From: Nocardia niigatensis NBRC 100131
Lineage (GTDB): Bacteria > Actinomycetota > Actinomycetes > Mycobacteriales > Mycobacteriaceae
NCBI RefSeq assembly: GCF_000308655.1
Contig: NZ_BAGC01000041.1
Location: 310,001 to 374,000 of the forward strand
Direction: 5' to 3'
DNA: 64,000 nucleotides
The position numbers were made by a program, and so were the translations under genes. Of this stretch, positions 21,481 to 29,125 are shown piece after piece; position 1 is the first letter of the stretch, and each line of letters starts with the position of its first letter. The notes beneath the pieces were generated by a model that saw only the letters and a program-made list of their open reading frames with translations, did not search any database and had not been told where the DNA came from.

Positions 21481-22620
21481 TCAGCCGCGCACGATCGTGC
21501 GTGCGGTGTCGCGCGCCCACGTATCGGCCGCGAGCACCTCGTCCAAGCTACCGGGTTCGACGGCCCAGCGGTCGGCGGACTCCACGACGCGCCCGACGGT
21601 TCGCACGATGTCGGGGAATCGGATGAGCCCGTCGAGGAAGGCCTGCACGGCGATCTCGTTGGCGGCGTTGTAGACCGCGGTCACCGAGCCGCCCGCCTTA
21701 CCGGCCTGCCGGGCCAGTTCGACGGCCGGGAACACCGTGTTGTCGACCGGCTCGAAGGTCCAGGTCGAGGCGGTGGAGAAGTCGCAGGCGGCGGCCGCGC
21801 CGGGCACCCGGTCCGGCCAGCCCAGGGCGAGCGCGATGGGCAGCTTCATGTCCGGCGGGCTGGCCTGGGCCAGGGTCGAGCCGTCGGTGAAGGTGACCAT
21901 GGAGTGCACGATGGACTGCGGGTGCACGGTGACGTCGATGTCGTCGTAGCCGATGCCGAACAGCAGGTGCGTCTCGATCAGTTCAAGCCCCTTGTTCACC
22001 AGCGACGCCGAATTCAGGGTGTTCATCGGACCCATGGACCAGGTCGGATGCGTCTTGGCCTCGGACGGATTCACCGACTCCAGCATCTCGGTGGTCCAGC
22101 CGCGGAACGGCCCGCCGGAGGCGGTGAGCACCAGCTTGGCGACCTCCTCGGCGCGGCCGCCGCGCAGGCACTGGGCCAGCGCCGAATGCTCGGAGTCGAC
22201 GGGCACGATCTGTCCCGGCTTGGCCGCCCGCGTCACCAGCGAGCCGCCCGCCACCAGAGATTCCTTGTTGGCGAGGGCGAGTCGCCGTCCCGATTCCAGG
22301 GTGGCGAGGGTGGGGCCCAGCCCGAGCGAGCCGACCAGCGCGTTGAGCACGACGTCCGCGTCGGTGCGCCGGACCAGCTCGGTCGCGGCGGCCGGGCCCG
22401 ACAGCGCGACACCGAGTTTCGTGGCCGCCACCTCGTCGGCCACCGCCACATTGCTGGTGCCGGTGGCCGCGATCTGCTGTGCCAGCAGCTCCGTATTGCC
22501 ACCGCGCGCCGCGAGACCCACCACCTCGAAGCGGTCGGGGTTGGCGGCGATCACCTCCAGTGCCTGCGTACCAATCGAACCGGTGCTGCCCAGCAGCAGA
22601 ACTCTCACAACGTCGGACAC
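21481..22620 (-). CDS. dxr: 1-deoxy-D-xylulose 5-phosphate reductoisomerase
   Basis: First committed enzyme of the MEP isoprenoid pathway: NADPH-dependent conversion of DXP to MEP, and the target of fosmidomycin. The 379-aa product starts with the dinucleotide-binding loop [10 protein letters not shown] and contains [10 protein letters not shown], the metal-binding VDSEHSA and the substrate-loop region. GTG at 22620 was chosen because it puts the nucleotide-binding loop ten residues from the N-terminus as in homologues; the open frame continues upstream but is non-homologous. It is followed by rip1 after 22 bases. A 199-base divergent region separates it from a small membrane-protein gene. 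Confidence 0.97.
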   Translation of the reverse strand: MSDVVRVLLLGSTGSIGTQALEVIAANPDRFEVVGLAARGGNTELLAQQIAATGTSNVAVADEVAATKLGVALSGPAAATELVRRTDADVVLNALVGSLGLGPTLATLESGRRLALANKESLVAGGSLVTRAAKPGQIVPVDSEHSALAQCLRGGRAEEVAKLVLTASGGPFRGWTTEMLESVNPSEAKTHPTWSMGPMNTLNSASLVNKGLELIETHLLFGIGYDDIDVTVHPQSIVHSMVTFTDGSTLAQASPPDMKLPIALALGWPDRVPGAAAACDFSTASTWTFEPVDNTVFPAVELARQAGKAGGSVTAVYNAANEIAVQAFLDGLIRFPDIVRTVGRVVESADRWAVEPGSLDEVLAADTWARDTARTIVRG

Positions 22621-22819
22621 GCGCCCATTGTCCCCTGCTCGGATCCCGAACCCGCGCCGCCCCGACGCCCCGCCCGCGCGACACGCCCCGATCGTCTCCG
22701 GGGTTTCCGTCGCCGACCCCCGCGAGCCACCAGAATTGTTCAAACCCCTGTTGGCTACGACAACGGGTCGTATGTCACGATATTGGCCAGCAATCGATTC
22801 GAGCCGTAAAGGAGCCACA

Positions 22820-23104
22820 GTGGCCGCCACGGAACTGGAACCCGCGCACCCCTCTGAGGTTGTCACCAAGGTCGACACCGCCGAGGTTCCGTCCGCCGCG
22901 TGGGGCTGGAGCGGCGAGTCGCGCCGTACCGCTCGCGCCGCCGGGTGGGTCGTCATCGTGATCCTGCTGGCCATGCTGTTCGAGAACCAGCAGGGCAGCT
23001 CGTCGGGCACGGGCAATATCGGTTACATCTTCCTGGTGCTGTTCGCGTTGGGCCTCGCGTTCATGCTGATCCGCGACTCCATCGTGTCGCGGCGCCCGCG
23101 CTAG
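22820..23104 (+). CDS. Small membrane protein, DUF2631-like (Rv2876-like)
   Basis: A 94-aa protein with a 40-residue polar N-terminus ([16 protein letters not shown] just before the membrane) and two membrane segments ([11 protein letters not shown] and [15 protein letters not shown]), ending in RRPR. The layout fits the actinobacterial DUF2631 family found near dxr in mycobacteria; its function is unknown. GTG at 22820 is preceded by AAAGGAGCC at ideal spacing, which decides the start. The gene is divergent from dxr and is followed by a strong hairpin. Confidence 0.8.
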   Translation: MAATELEPAHPSEVVTKVDTAEVPSAAWGWSGESRRTARAAGWVVIVILLAMLFENQQGSSSGTGNIGYIFLVLFALGLAFMLIRDSIVSRRPR

Positions 23105-23123
23105 GCACGACACGAAATCCCTT

Positions 23124-23147
23124 GCCCCACGGACACGTCCGTGGGGC
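23124..23147 (+). terminator. Terminator hairpin after the DUF2631-like gene
   Basis: A perfect 11-bp inverted repeat (GCCCCACGGAC / GTCCGTGGGGC) with a 2-base gap, about 20 bases after the stop and followed by a T-rich stretch (GGGTTTTGT at 23152-23160). The real loop probably opens to four or more bases. It fits a Rho-independent terminator. Confidence 0.7.
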
Positions 23148-23220
23148 ATTCGGGTTTTGTCGGCCCCTTCCGGCACACTCGCCACGTCACAACGACGTAC
23201 TAGTAACCGGAGAGATCCTC

Positions 23221-23532
23221 ATGCGCAAGATGCTGCCGTCCGCCCTGCTCGCCGTGGCCGCCACCGCCGCCCTGCTGGCACTGCCGACCGGCACCGCTGC
23301 AGCCCAGTCCGCTGCCTGCAGCGCCGCGACCGATCTGATCAACGCCGCAATCGACCAGTACCCCAACGGTATCGACAACGACGGGCAGAAGGCACTGGCC
23401 ACCAAGCTGCTCGGCATCGCCGCCAATGGTGCGGACAAGGCGGCCATCGCCGCCTTCGCCACCGCGCTGATCGATGACAACGTGACCGATCTGAGCGACG
23501 CCATCGACTCGTTCAACGCGTCCTGCTCCTAA
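23221..23532 (+). CDS. Small secreted helical protein (103 aa)
   Basis: ATG at 23221 follows a GGAGAG Shine-Dalgarno sequence. The product has a clear Sec signal peptide (MRKMLPSALLAVAATAALLA, cleavage likely after TAAAQ near residue 29). The mature part is about 75 residues, alanine- and aspartate-rich, probably all-helical, with just two cysteines near its ends (CSAATDLINAAIDQYPNG ... FNASCS), which could form a disulfide. Size and cysteine layout recall the mycobacterial haemophore-like secreted proteins (Rv0203 type), but I do not see enough to assign that. It is flanked by two terminator hairpins, so it is monocistronic. Confidence 0.75.
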   Translation: MRKMLPSALLAVAATAALLALPTGTAAAQSAACSAATDLINAAIDQYPNGIDNDGQKALATKLLGIAANGADKAAIAAFATALIDDNVTDLSDAIDSFNASCS

Positions 23533-23556
23533 CATCGCGGTAGTACCCCGATACCG

Positions 23557-23594
23557 ATTCGGGCCGGATCGCTTGGGAGCGATCCGGCCCGAAT
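23557..23594. terminator. Strong bidirectional terminator between convergent genes
   Basis: A perfect 17-bp inverted repeat (ATTCGGGCCGGATCGCT and its complement) with loop TGGG, between the stop of the secreted helical protein (+) and the stop of the next gene (-). The symmetric AT-rich outer ends and its position suggest that it terminates both transcripts. Confidence 0.8.
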
Positions 23595-23613
23595 TCTGTT
23601 GTGGCGCAGTGAC

Positions 23614-24312
23614 TCAGCCGGCGGCCGGGGTGGAGTCCGGCGCATTCAGGCGGTTGAACAGGCCGATGCCGACCGCGATGGCGGCGGGCACGCCGGTCGC
23701 GACCAGACCAGCCGCGGCGCCCAGCGGGATGCCGATCGCGGCGCCCGCGACACAGCCCGCGATGCCGGTCGGCACCGACATGATCACGACACCGGCGACC
23801 GCGCCGCCCACCGCGCCGATGGCACAGCCGGCCACGCCACCGACGACGGTGCCCATCAGGGTGCCCATGGAGCTGGCGATGCCGAACTGGTTGACCGCGG
23901 CGCCGAACGCGGCATCCTGGTCGGCCTGGCTGGCGACGTCCTTGACCACGGGAGCCGGGAGGGCCGGGGCCGGGAGGGCGGCGGCCGGGTCCATGTTCGG
24001 GGTGAGGGTGGCGGTGTTGCCGTCGATCGTGGCGGCGACCGGGTGGGCGACGTCACCGGTGATGACGCTGAGCGGGAACTGGGTGACCAGGCCGCCGTTG
24101 TTGTCGCGCACCTGGAACTGGCCGTCCTGAGTGGTCAGCGAGCCCGCGTCGGTCTTCAGCACCACCGAAGCACCCTCGATCTTGGTGTCCCAGTGGATGC
24201 CGGGAGCGGCGGGGGCTACGGCGGCGGCGGGATCGGCATAGGCGGTACCGGCGGAGACGCCGAGAGCCGCGATGGCGAGGGCCGAGGTGGCGGCAAACTT
24301 CTTGAAACGCAT
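23614..24312 (-). CDS. Secreted protein with glycine/alanine-rich hydrophobic C-terminus, paralogue 1
   Basis: A 232-aa exported protein of unknown function. ATG at 24312 has GAGAAG upstream. It has an N-terminal signal peptide (MRFKKFAATSALAIAALG ... AYADP). A beta-type domain (about residues 38-105) contains IHWDTKIEGASVVLKTDAG, SLTTQDGQFQVRDN and FPLS. The C-terminal half is long and Gly/Ala-rich, with several membrane-like segments (GTLMGTVVGGVAGCAIGAVG, AAIGIPLGAAAGLV) resembling glycine-zipper regions. It is clearly paralogous to the next gene, with the same layout and shared motifs. Possible roles are an outer-membrane (mycomembrane) or channel-like protein; this is inference. Confidence 0.85.
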   Translation of the reverse strand: MRFKKFAATSALAIAALGVSAGTAYADPAAAVAPAAPGIHWDTKIEGASVVLKTDAGSLTTQDGQFQVRDNNGGLVTQFPLSVITGDVAHPVAATIDGNTATLTPNMDPAAALPAPALPAPVVKDVASQADQDAAFGAAVNQFGIASSMGTLMGTVVGGVAGCAIGAVGGAVAGVVIMSVPTGIAGCVAGAAIGIPLGAAAGLVATGVPAAIAVGIGLFNRLNAPDSTPAAG

Positions 24313-24513
24313 TACTTCTCGTCGCTTTCTTGAACGGGCGCTTCCCTCCTGGGAGCGAGGTCCTCATCGAGCACCCGAACCAAGATAAGTCAGCAAATGT
24401 TGCCTACTTGTTGCCAAACCGTAGCGAGAACACTTCTTAAAGTATGTTTTGCGTAAAGATGGTGTTCGCTGCAGATCAGAGAAGTGATCCAGGCAACCTT
24501 CCGTTACACAACG

Positions 24514-24555
24514 AGGCCCGCCTCACACCCAAGTTTCAGAGCATTCGGCGGGCCT
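24514..24555 (-). terminator. Terminator after secreted paralogue 2
   Basis: A perfect 9-bp inverted repeat (AGGCCCGCC / GGCGGGCCT) with a 24-base loop, starting 18 bases beyond the stop of the gene at 24574-25296 in its direction of transcription, followed by a T-rich tail (CGTTGTGT on the minus strand). Confidence 0.55.
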
Positions 24556-24573
24556 GCGACGCGAAGCGACGAG

Positions 24574-25296
24574 TTACTGGTTGGCCGGATCGTTGACGCG
24601 CTGAGCGAAGCCGATGCCGACGATGATGGCGGCCGGCACACCGGTCAGGACCAGCCCGGCCGCGGCGCCGAGCGGAATGCCGATGGCCGCGCCGGCCAGG
24701 CACCCGAGCACCGGCCCGAATCCGGCCGCCTCGAGTACCGGCAGGCTCAGCGTCGCACCGCCGATGATGCCGACGACGCAGCCGATGCCGGCGCCGACGA
24801 TGGTGCCGACCAGCGTTCCGACGGCGGTGATCAGGCCGAACTGGGTGGAGGCGGCGGAGACCGCGTCGTCGAACGCCTGCTGCTTCACGACGTTGTGCAG
24901 CATGGCGCTGGGCCGCGCGGTGGACGGATCCGTGCTCGGGGTGAGGACCGCGCGCAGGCCGTCGACGGCCGCGTCGATCGGATACTCGAGGTCGCCGAGG
25001 GTGTAGCTCAGCGGGAAACCGGTGACAACGTTGCCCTGATCGTCGCGGACCTGGAACTGATCATCGGCGGTGGTGAGCGACCCGGCGTCGGTCTCGACGA
25101 CCACGGAGTCGCCCTCCACCTTCGCGTTCCAATGAATGGACGGAAGCACCTGGCCGACACCCTGATTGATGCCGTCGATGACCGAGGGGATCACCGGGGA
25201 CGGGGCGGGGGCCGGATCGGCGTGCACGGTTCCGGCGGTCATACCGAGGGCAGCGACGACGAGAGCAGAGGTGGCGGCAAGTTTGCTGAACTGCAT
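24574..25296 (-). CDS. Secreted protein with glycine/alanine-rich hydrophobic C-terminus, paralogue 2
   Basis: A 240-aa exported protein with the same architecture as its neighbour: signal peptide (MQFSKLAATSALVVAALG ... VHADP), a domain with IHWNAKVEGDSVVVETDAG, SLTTADDQFQVRDD and FPLSY, then a Gly-rich hydrophobic half (VGTIVGAGIGCVVGIIGG, AAIGIPLGAAAGLVLTGVPA). The ATG at 25296 is preceded by GGAAGG; an in-frame codon 31 residues upstream lacks support. The 261 bases between the paralogues are much more AT-rich than the surroundings and likely hold the promoter of paralogue 1. A tandem duplication is the simplest origin. Confidence 0.85.
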   Translation of the reverse strand: MQFSKLAATSALVVAALGMTAGTVHADPAPAPSPVIPSVIDGINQGVGQVLPSIHWNAKVEGDSVVVETDAGSLTTADDQFQVRDDQGNVVTGFPLSYTLGDLEYPIDAAVDGLRAVLTPSTDPSTARPSAMLHNVVKQQAFDDAVSAASTQFGLITAVGTLVGTIVGAGIGCVVGIIGGATLSLPVLEAAGFGPVLGCLAGAAIGIPLGAAAGLVLTGVPAAIIVGIGFAQRVNDPANQ

Positions 25297-25488
25297 GGCT
25301 TCTGGCCTTCCGACGGGTTTACTTCCACCGGTCGAGGCCCATAGATGGAAGTGGACGCGATATCGAGCATGCTGGTCGAACGTCCACATAGAATCTACTG
25401 AGAAATAGCCAGATCTGTTCCTTTGATAGCCGATGTCACTCGGTACCCGATCGGGTGACAGCCGCCACGATCGGATCTCCGAACGGGA

Positions 25489-26508
25489 TCAGCGCCGGAA
25501 GCGCTCGCGCAACTGCGGATCGTTCTCCCACCACAGTCCGGTCGACACCGGCTCCTCGTCCTCCGCCGCCCGGGAAACAGTGCGCGGCAACGACTTTCGC
25601 CGTGCTCGGGCGGCCTCTTCGGCGTCCAGCTCCGCGTCCACCTCCCCGGCCTTGCGCCGCTCGTCGGCCGCGAAGGCGCGCATCACGACCAGCGAGTAGA
25701 CCAGACCAAGAAAATCGCCCAGCAGCCACAGGATTCCCGCGCCGATGGTCTGGTCCATCCGCGCGCCCGGACCCCAATCGCGACCCAGCGAGCCGTAATA
25801 GCCGGTGGCTACCAGTGGCCCGAGCCACAGCACGATGCCGAGGATGCCGTCGGCCAGCGACTCCGCGATGGTGATGAGCAGCGAGAGCCCCTGCGTGAAG
25901 TGCTTGGGCACCGGATCGATCTGCAGGCGCGAGTAGAAGTACAGGAACCCGATGGCCACCACGATGATTCGGGTGACCGCGTCCACTTCCCCGTGCCGCA
26001 GCGCCGCCTCGTACCACGGCGAGAGAAAGAGCATCCAGGGCAGCAGCAGGATCAGCATGGAGGCGGTCGCCGGATGGGTGAGCAGCCGGGCGACGCTGCC
26101 GGAGAGCATGGCGTCCAGGCGCTTCCGGCCCGCCGGGCCGAGCGCCGCGCGCACCACGGTGAACGGCGCGCCGGCCGCGATCGCGAACGGCACCAGGTAG
26201 AGCAGCAGGAGCACCTGCAGCGCGCGCACCCAGAACAGGGTGTCGGAGTAGACGCCGATCACGCCGATGCCGGAGTACAGCCACACCACGAGCCCGACCC
26301 CGAAGAAGGCGGCCCGGCTCGCCGGAAGCCGTTCGCCGCGCTGTCTCCCCTTGCGGAAGCAGACCGCGTACGCGAGCCCCAGCAGGGCGATGACCAGCAC
26401 GGTCGAGGTGTCCCACCGCCAGGAGCTCACCACACTGTGCAGCTGCAGCGGTGTTTGGGTCTGTAACACGGCACCCAGTATGCGCCGTGCCGCCGCCGGG
26501 GTCGGCAC
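25489..26508 (-). CDS. CtaG-like (caa3_CtaG) cytochrome c oxidase assembly / copper-related membrane protein
   Basis: A polytopic membrane protein of about 339 aa with seven or more hydrophobic segments: WLYSGIGVIGVYSDTLFWVR, the HPATASMLILLLPWMLFLSPW region, FLYFYSRLQIDPVPK and DQTIGAGILWLLGDFLGLVY. It ends in a charged cytoplasmic tail (EEAARARRKSL). These motifs match the actinobacterial caa3_CtaG family, involved in copper delivery to haem-copper oxidases. The frame allows GTG at 26508 or GTG at 26469; the latter (MLQTQTPLQL) resembles homologue N-termini more, so the first 13 residues are uncertain. No oxidase genes are adjacent. Confidence 0.8.
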   Translation of the reverse strand: MPTPAAARRILGAVLQTQTPLQLHSVVSSWRWDTSTVLVIALLGLAYAVCFRKGRQRGERLPASRAAFFGVGLVVWLYSGIGVIGVYSDTLFWVRALQVLLLLYLVPFAIAAGAPFTVVRAALGPAGRKRLDAMLSGSVARLLTHPATASMLILLLPWMLFLSPWYEAALRHGEVDAVTRIIVVAIGFLYFYSRLQIDPVPKHFTQGLSLLITIAESLADGILGIVLWLGPLVATGYYGSLGRDWGPGARMDQTIGAGILWLLGDFLGLVYSLVVMRAFAADERRKAGEVDAELDAEEAARARRKSLPRTVSRAAEDEEPVSTGLWWENDPQLRERFRR

Positions 26509-26532
26509 GGCTACCGGGATGGCGTCGCGCGG

Positions 26533-28218
26533 CTAGCGGGAGACCATGCGGCGGTAGGTCACCTTGTCGAACTCGCGCCCGTTCTCGTCGACCGCGACCA
26601 CGTCCATCTCACTGGAGAACACGCCCGGCCGCACATCCACCCGGATGAACGAGTAGCGACTGAACCGCACCCGTGACCAGGCCGCGGACTCCTTGCCCTC
26701 GGTGCCGTCGGAGCTCCACAGGGTGCTCTCGGGCACGAAGGTGTCGGGCTTCTCGTTGCCGCGGTAGGTGTCGCCCGCGGCGAAGGTGCCGTGTGCGGCG
26801 CCGCCTCCGCCGACCACGTAGTAGACGGTGCCGTCGGTGTCGGGGTAGACGATCGAGTTGTCGGGCGCGGCCTTGGTGGGCTGTCCGCCGCGCATCGGGT
26901 CGGTGCGCTCGAAGTTGTGATTGTGACCCTGCAGCACCAGATCGACCTGATACCGATCGAACAGGCCGGCCCAGGCCCCGCGCACGCCGCCGTCGCTGGC
27001 GCCGCCGATGCCGGTGGCGTAGGCGCATTCGTGGAAGAAGCAGACGATGAAGTCGATATTCGGGTCCGCGCGGTAGGTGGCCAGGGTGGATTCCACCCAA
27101 CTGTTCTGTGCCCCACCGGAATACCCGAGGTTGGCGCGGACCTGCCAGCTCACCTCGTTGGCGTCGAGGGACAGCACGGCCACATTGCCGTAGGTGAAGG
27201 AGTACACCGAGGGGCAGCCGGCGGGCCCGTTCCCGGGAAAGTCCATACGCGCCATCAGGCCGCCGTAGCCGTGGTTGCCGTAGACGGCTTCCATGTCGTG
27301 GTTGCCGGTGGCGAACATCCAGGGCACGTGGCCCGCGCTGCTCTCGATGGCCTGCAGGTAGGTGTCCCACACGAACGGGTTGTAGGCGTCGATGGCGTCG
27401 GTGTCGGCTTTGCCGTTGGGCACGAACCAGTCCGGGCCGCCGCCGTGCGAGGTGTCGGCGTAGCAGATGTCGCCGGCCAGGATGTGGAACTCCGGATTGC
27501 TGGCGACGATCTGGCGCTGGATGTTCTCGGCATTGCGGGAGCTGGGGGCGTCGCCCTCGCCGTACTTGTTGCGGTAGGCGCCCGAGGGCATGCCGGCGGG
27601 CAGGGCCGGGGTGTCGTCGATGCCCTGGTCGCCCATCATGGTGAAGCGGAACGGCAGCAGGGCCGCGCGCGAGCTTGGCATGGCGGTGCTCGCGGAGAGC
27701 ACGTCGGTGGTGTAGCCGTCGGCGGTGCGCCAGCGGTAGAAGTGCGGCAGCCGCCCGGGCAGTCCGTCGACGGGGGCGTGCACGTAGAACTGCTCGGCCG
27801 ACAGCACTCCCCCGTCGGTGCGCGGGAGCTGGGTGACCAGATTGCGAACCTCGGCCTCGAGGGTGCCGCCGAGCGCGGGGGTCGGGCCGTGATCGAGGAA
27901 GACCTTGGTGGCGCCCGGGTTTCGCGACAGCTGGGCGGAGAAACGCAGCTCGCCGGCGGCGTCGGTGCCATAGCCGACGCGGCGGCCGCCGACAGTCAGC
28001 GGAGCGTCGTCGGCGTAGGCGACGCCACGGCCGCCGAAGGCGGAGCCGAGCCCGGCGGCCACGGCCGCGGCGGCGCTGCCCCACAGGAAGTTCCGCCGGG
28101 TCACCCGATGCCGTTTCAGATACGAACGGTGCCATTCGTATTGCTCGTCCATCGTCATCTGCGCGGCGAGGTGTGGCGGAATGCCCGTGCGGGGCACCGT
28201 GCCGAGAGGATTCAGCAT
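26533..28218 (-). CDS. Tat-exported purple acid phosphatase-like metallophosphoesterase (Rv2577-like)
   Basis: A 561-aa secreted hydrolase. A twin-arginine motif (VTRRNFLWG, residues 39-47) precedes a hydrophobic stretch ending AYADD. An N-terminal fibronectin-like domain (about 75-190) leads into the phosphoesterase domain. Its metal ligands appear in order: MGDQG, GDICYAD, GNHD, FFHECAY and GHNHNFER. This is the binuclear-metal set of purple acid phosphatases. It probably releases phosphate from organic phosphates outside the cytoplasm; the exact substrate is unknown. The stop lies 24 bases from the CtaG-like start on the same strand, so they might be co-transcribed. Confidence 0.93.
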   Translation of the reverse strand: MLNPLGTVPRTGIPPHLAAQMTMDEQYEWHRSYLKRHRVTRRNFLWGSAAAAVAAGLGSAFGGRGVAYADDAPLTVGGRRVGYGTDAAGELRFSAQLSRNPGATKVFLDHGPTPALGGTLEAEVRNLVTQLPRTDGGVLSAEQFYVHAPVDGLPGRLPHFYRWRTADGYTTDVLSASTAMPSSRAALLPFRFTMMGDQGIDDTPALPAGMPSGAYRNKYGEGDAPSSRNAENIQRQIVASNPEFHILAGDICYADTSHGGGPDWFVPNGKADTDAIDAYNPFVWDTYLQAIESSAGHVPWMFATGNHDMEAVYGNHGYGGLMARMDFPGNGPAGCPSVYSFTYGNVAVLSLDANEVSWQVRANLGYSGGAQNSWVESTLATYRADPNIDFIVCFFHECAYATGIGGASDGGVRGAWAGLFDRYQVDLVLQGHNHNFERTDPMRGGQPTKAAPDNSIVYPDTDGTVYYVVGGGGAAHGTFAAGDTYRGNEKPDTFVPESTLWSSDGTEGKESAAWSRVRFSRYSFIRVDVRPGVFSSEMDVVAVDENGREFDKVTYRRMVSR

Positions 28219-28331
28219 CGAGAGAACCTTGTCACCGTGAGTCCGTTTGCGCGGTCATCAAAACGCCGCAAGCTTACGGACTCGCGACATGGCGGTGAAC
28301 ACAGGACAATTCGCGCGGCGAGTCGTCCGAA

Positions 28332-29027
28332 TCAGGCGGGCAGGGCGATATTCGGGTCGGTCGAGCGGTACGGCTCGGCGTGCGGTCCGGTGGCGAATCC
28401 GCGCAGCACATTGGCGATGGCGTGCTCGATGGCCGCCTCCCGGTCGGCGGCGTCGGCGTCGGCGAGCGGGCCGTCGACGATCAGCGAGGCCAGCCCGTGC
28501 ACGACCGCCCAAGCTGTGAACTCCGCGCCCGGGCGCTGGCGCGCGTCCATGAATCCCACCTCGACCAGGGCGTCGATGCCGACCCCGATGAGCTGGAAGA
28601 TGGGCTCCTCGTGCACGTCCTTCTGCACGTCGATATCGGTGGCGCAGAAGGCGGTTCGGAACAGGCCGCGCTCGCGGTCGGCGTATTCGATGTAGGCGCG
28701 CCCGGCGGTGGCGAGCCGGGCGATGGCGGTCGAGGTCGGATCCGCTTGCTCCGGAACGTCTTTCATGGCGCTGTCGAGCGCTTCGAAGAGGGCGTCGGCG
28801 GCCCGGTCGCAGACCGCGGCGAGCAGTTCCTCGTGGCCGTTGAAGTGACGGTAGGCGGCGGTGGCGGTGACGCCGACCGCGCGGGCGGCGGCGCGGACGG
28901 TGACGGCGGTGGGCCCGCCGATCTCGGCGAGCTGCGCGGAGGCGCGCACCAGGGCATTGCGCAGGTCCCCGTGGTGGTAGGGACCTTCGCGAGCCGGGCG
29001 CTGCGCCGCATCGTCAGTGATGGCCAC
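28332..29027 (-). CDS. TetR family transcriptional regulator
   Basis: A 231-aa one-component repressor. An N-terminal helix-turn-helix (TVRAAARAVGVTATAAYRHF, about residues 45-64) is followed by the HFNGHEELLAAV segment, then a helical ligand-binding domain. The GTG at 29027 was chosen; the open frame extends 15 codons upstream into the operator region without support. It is divergent from an MmpL transporter gene with 98 bases between starts, the standard arrangement for a local repressor. It probably represses itself and the transporter and is released by a lipophilic ligand (inference). Confidence 0.9.
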   Translation of the reverse strand: MAITDDAAQRPAREGPYHHGDLRNALVRASAQLAEIGGPTAVTVRAAARAVGVTATAAYRHFNGHEELLAAVCDRAADALFEALDSAMKDVPEQADPTSTAIARLATAGRAYIEYADRERGLFRTAFCATDIDVQKDVHEEPIFQLIGVGIDALVEVGFMDARQRPGAEFTAWAVVHGLASLIVDGPLADADAADREAAIEHAIANVLRGFATGPHAEPYRSTDPNIALPA

Positions 29028-29034
29028 AACACCG

Positions 29035-29097
29035 ATGTTGACACCTGTACAGATTGGATGGCAAGTTAACACCCATAAAGTTCACGCCCGTCAACAT
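29035..29097. promoter_or_regulatory. Putative operator region between tetR and mmpL
   Basis: The 98-base divergent region contains a perfect 8-bp inverted repeat, ATGTTGAC at 29035-29042 and GTCAACAT at 29090-29097. It also has a direct repeat GTTGACACC (29037-29045) and GTTAACACC (29065-29073) spaced 28 bases apart. TTGACA at 29038 could also be a -35 box for the transporter. The repeats are seen; the operator role is inferred from position. Confidence 0.45.
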
Positions 29098-29125
29098 TCC
29101 CGCTCGCCTCCGAGAGGAATCACCC

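Noticed and set aside
23221..23532. Firm assignment as a haemophore
   Set aside because: Only size, signal peptide and two cysteines agree; no haem-binding residues could be identified by eye.
26791..28695. 634-codon plus-strand frame opposite the phosphatase
   Set aside because: Antisense to all metal-binding motifs of the phosphatase; composition is not protein-like.
29038..29070. Consensus -35 TTGACA upstream of mmpL as a firm promoter call
   Set aside because: No convincing -10 element at 16-18 bases; kept only as part of the operator region.
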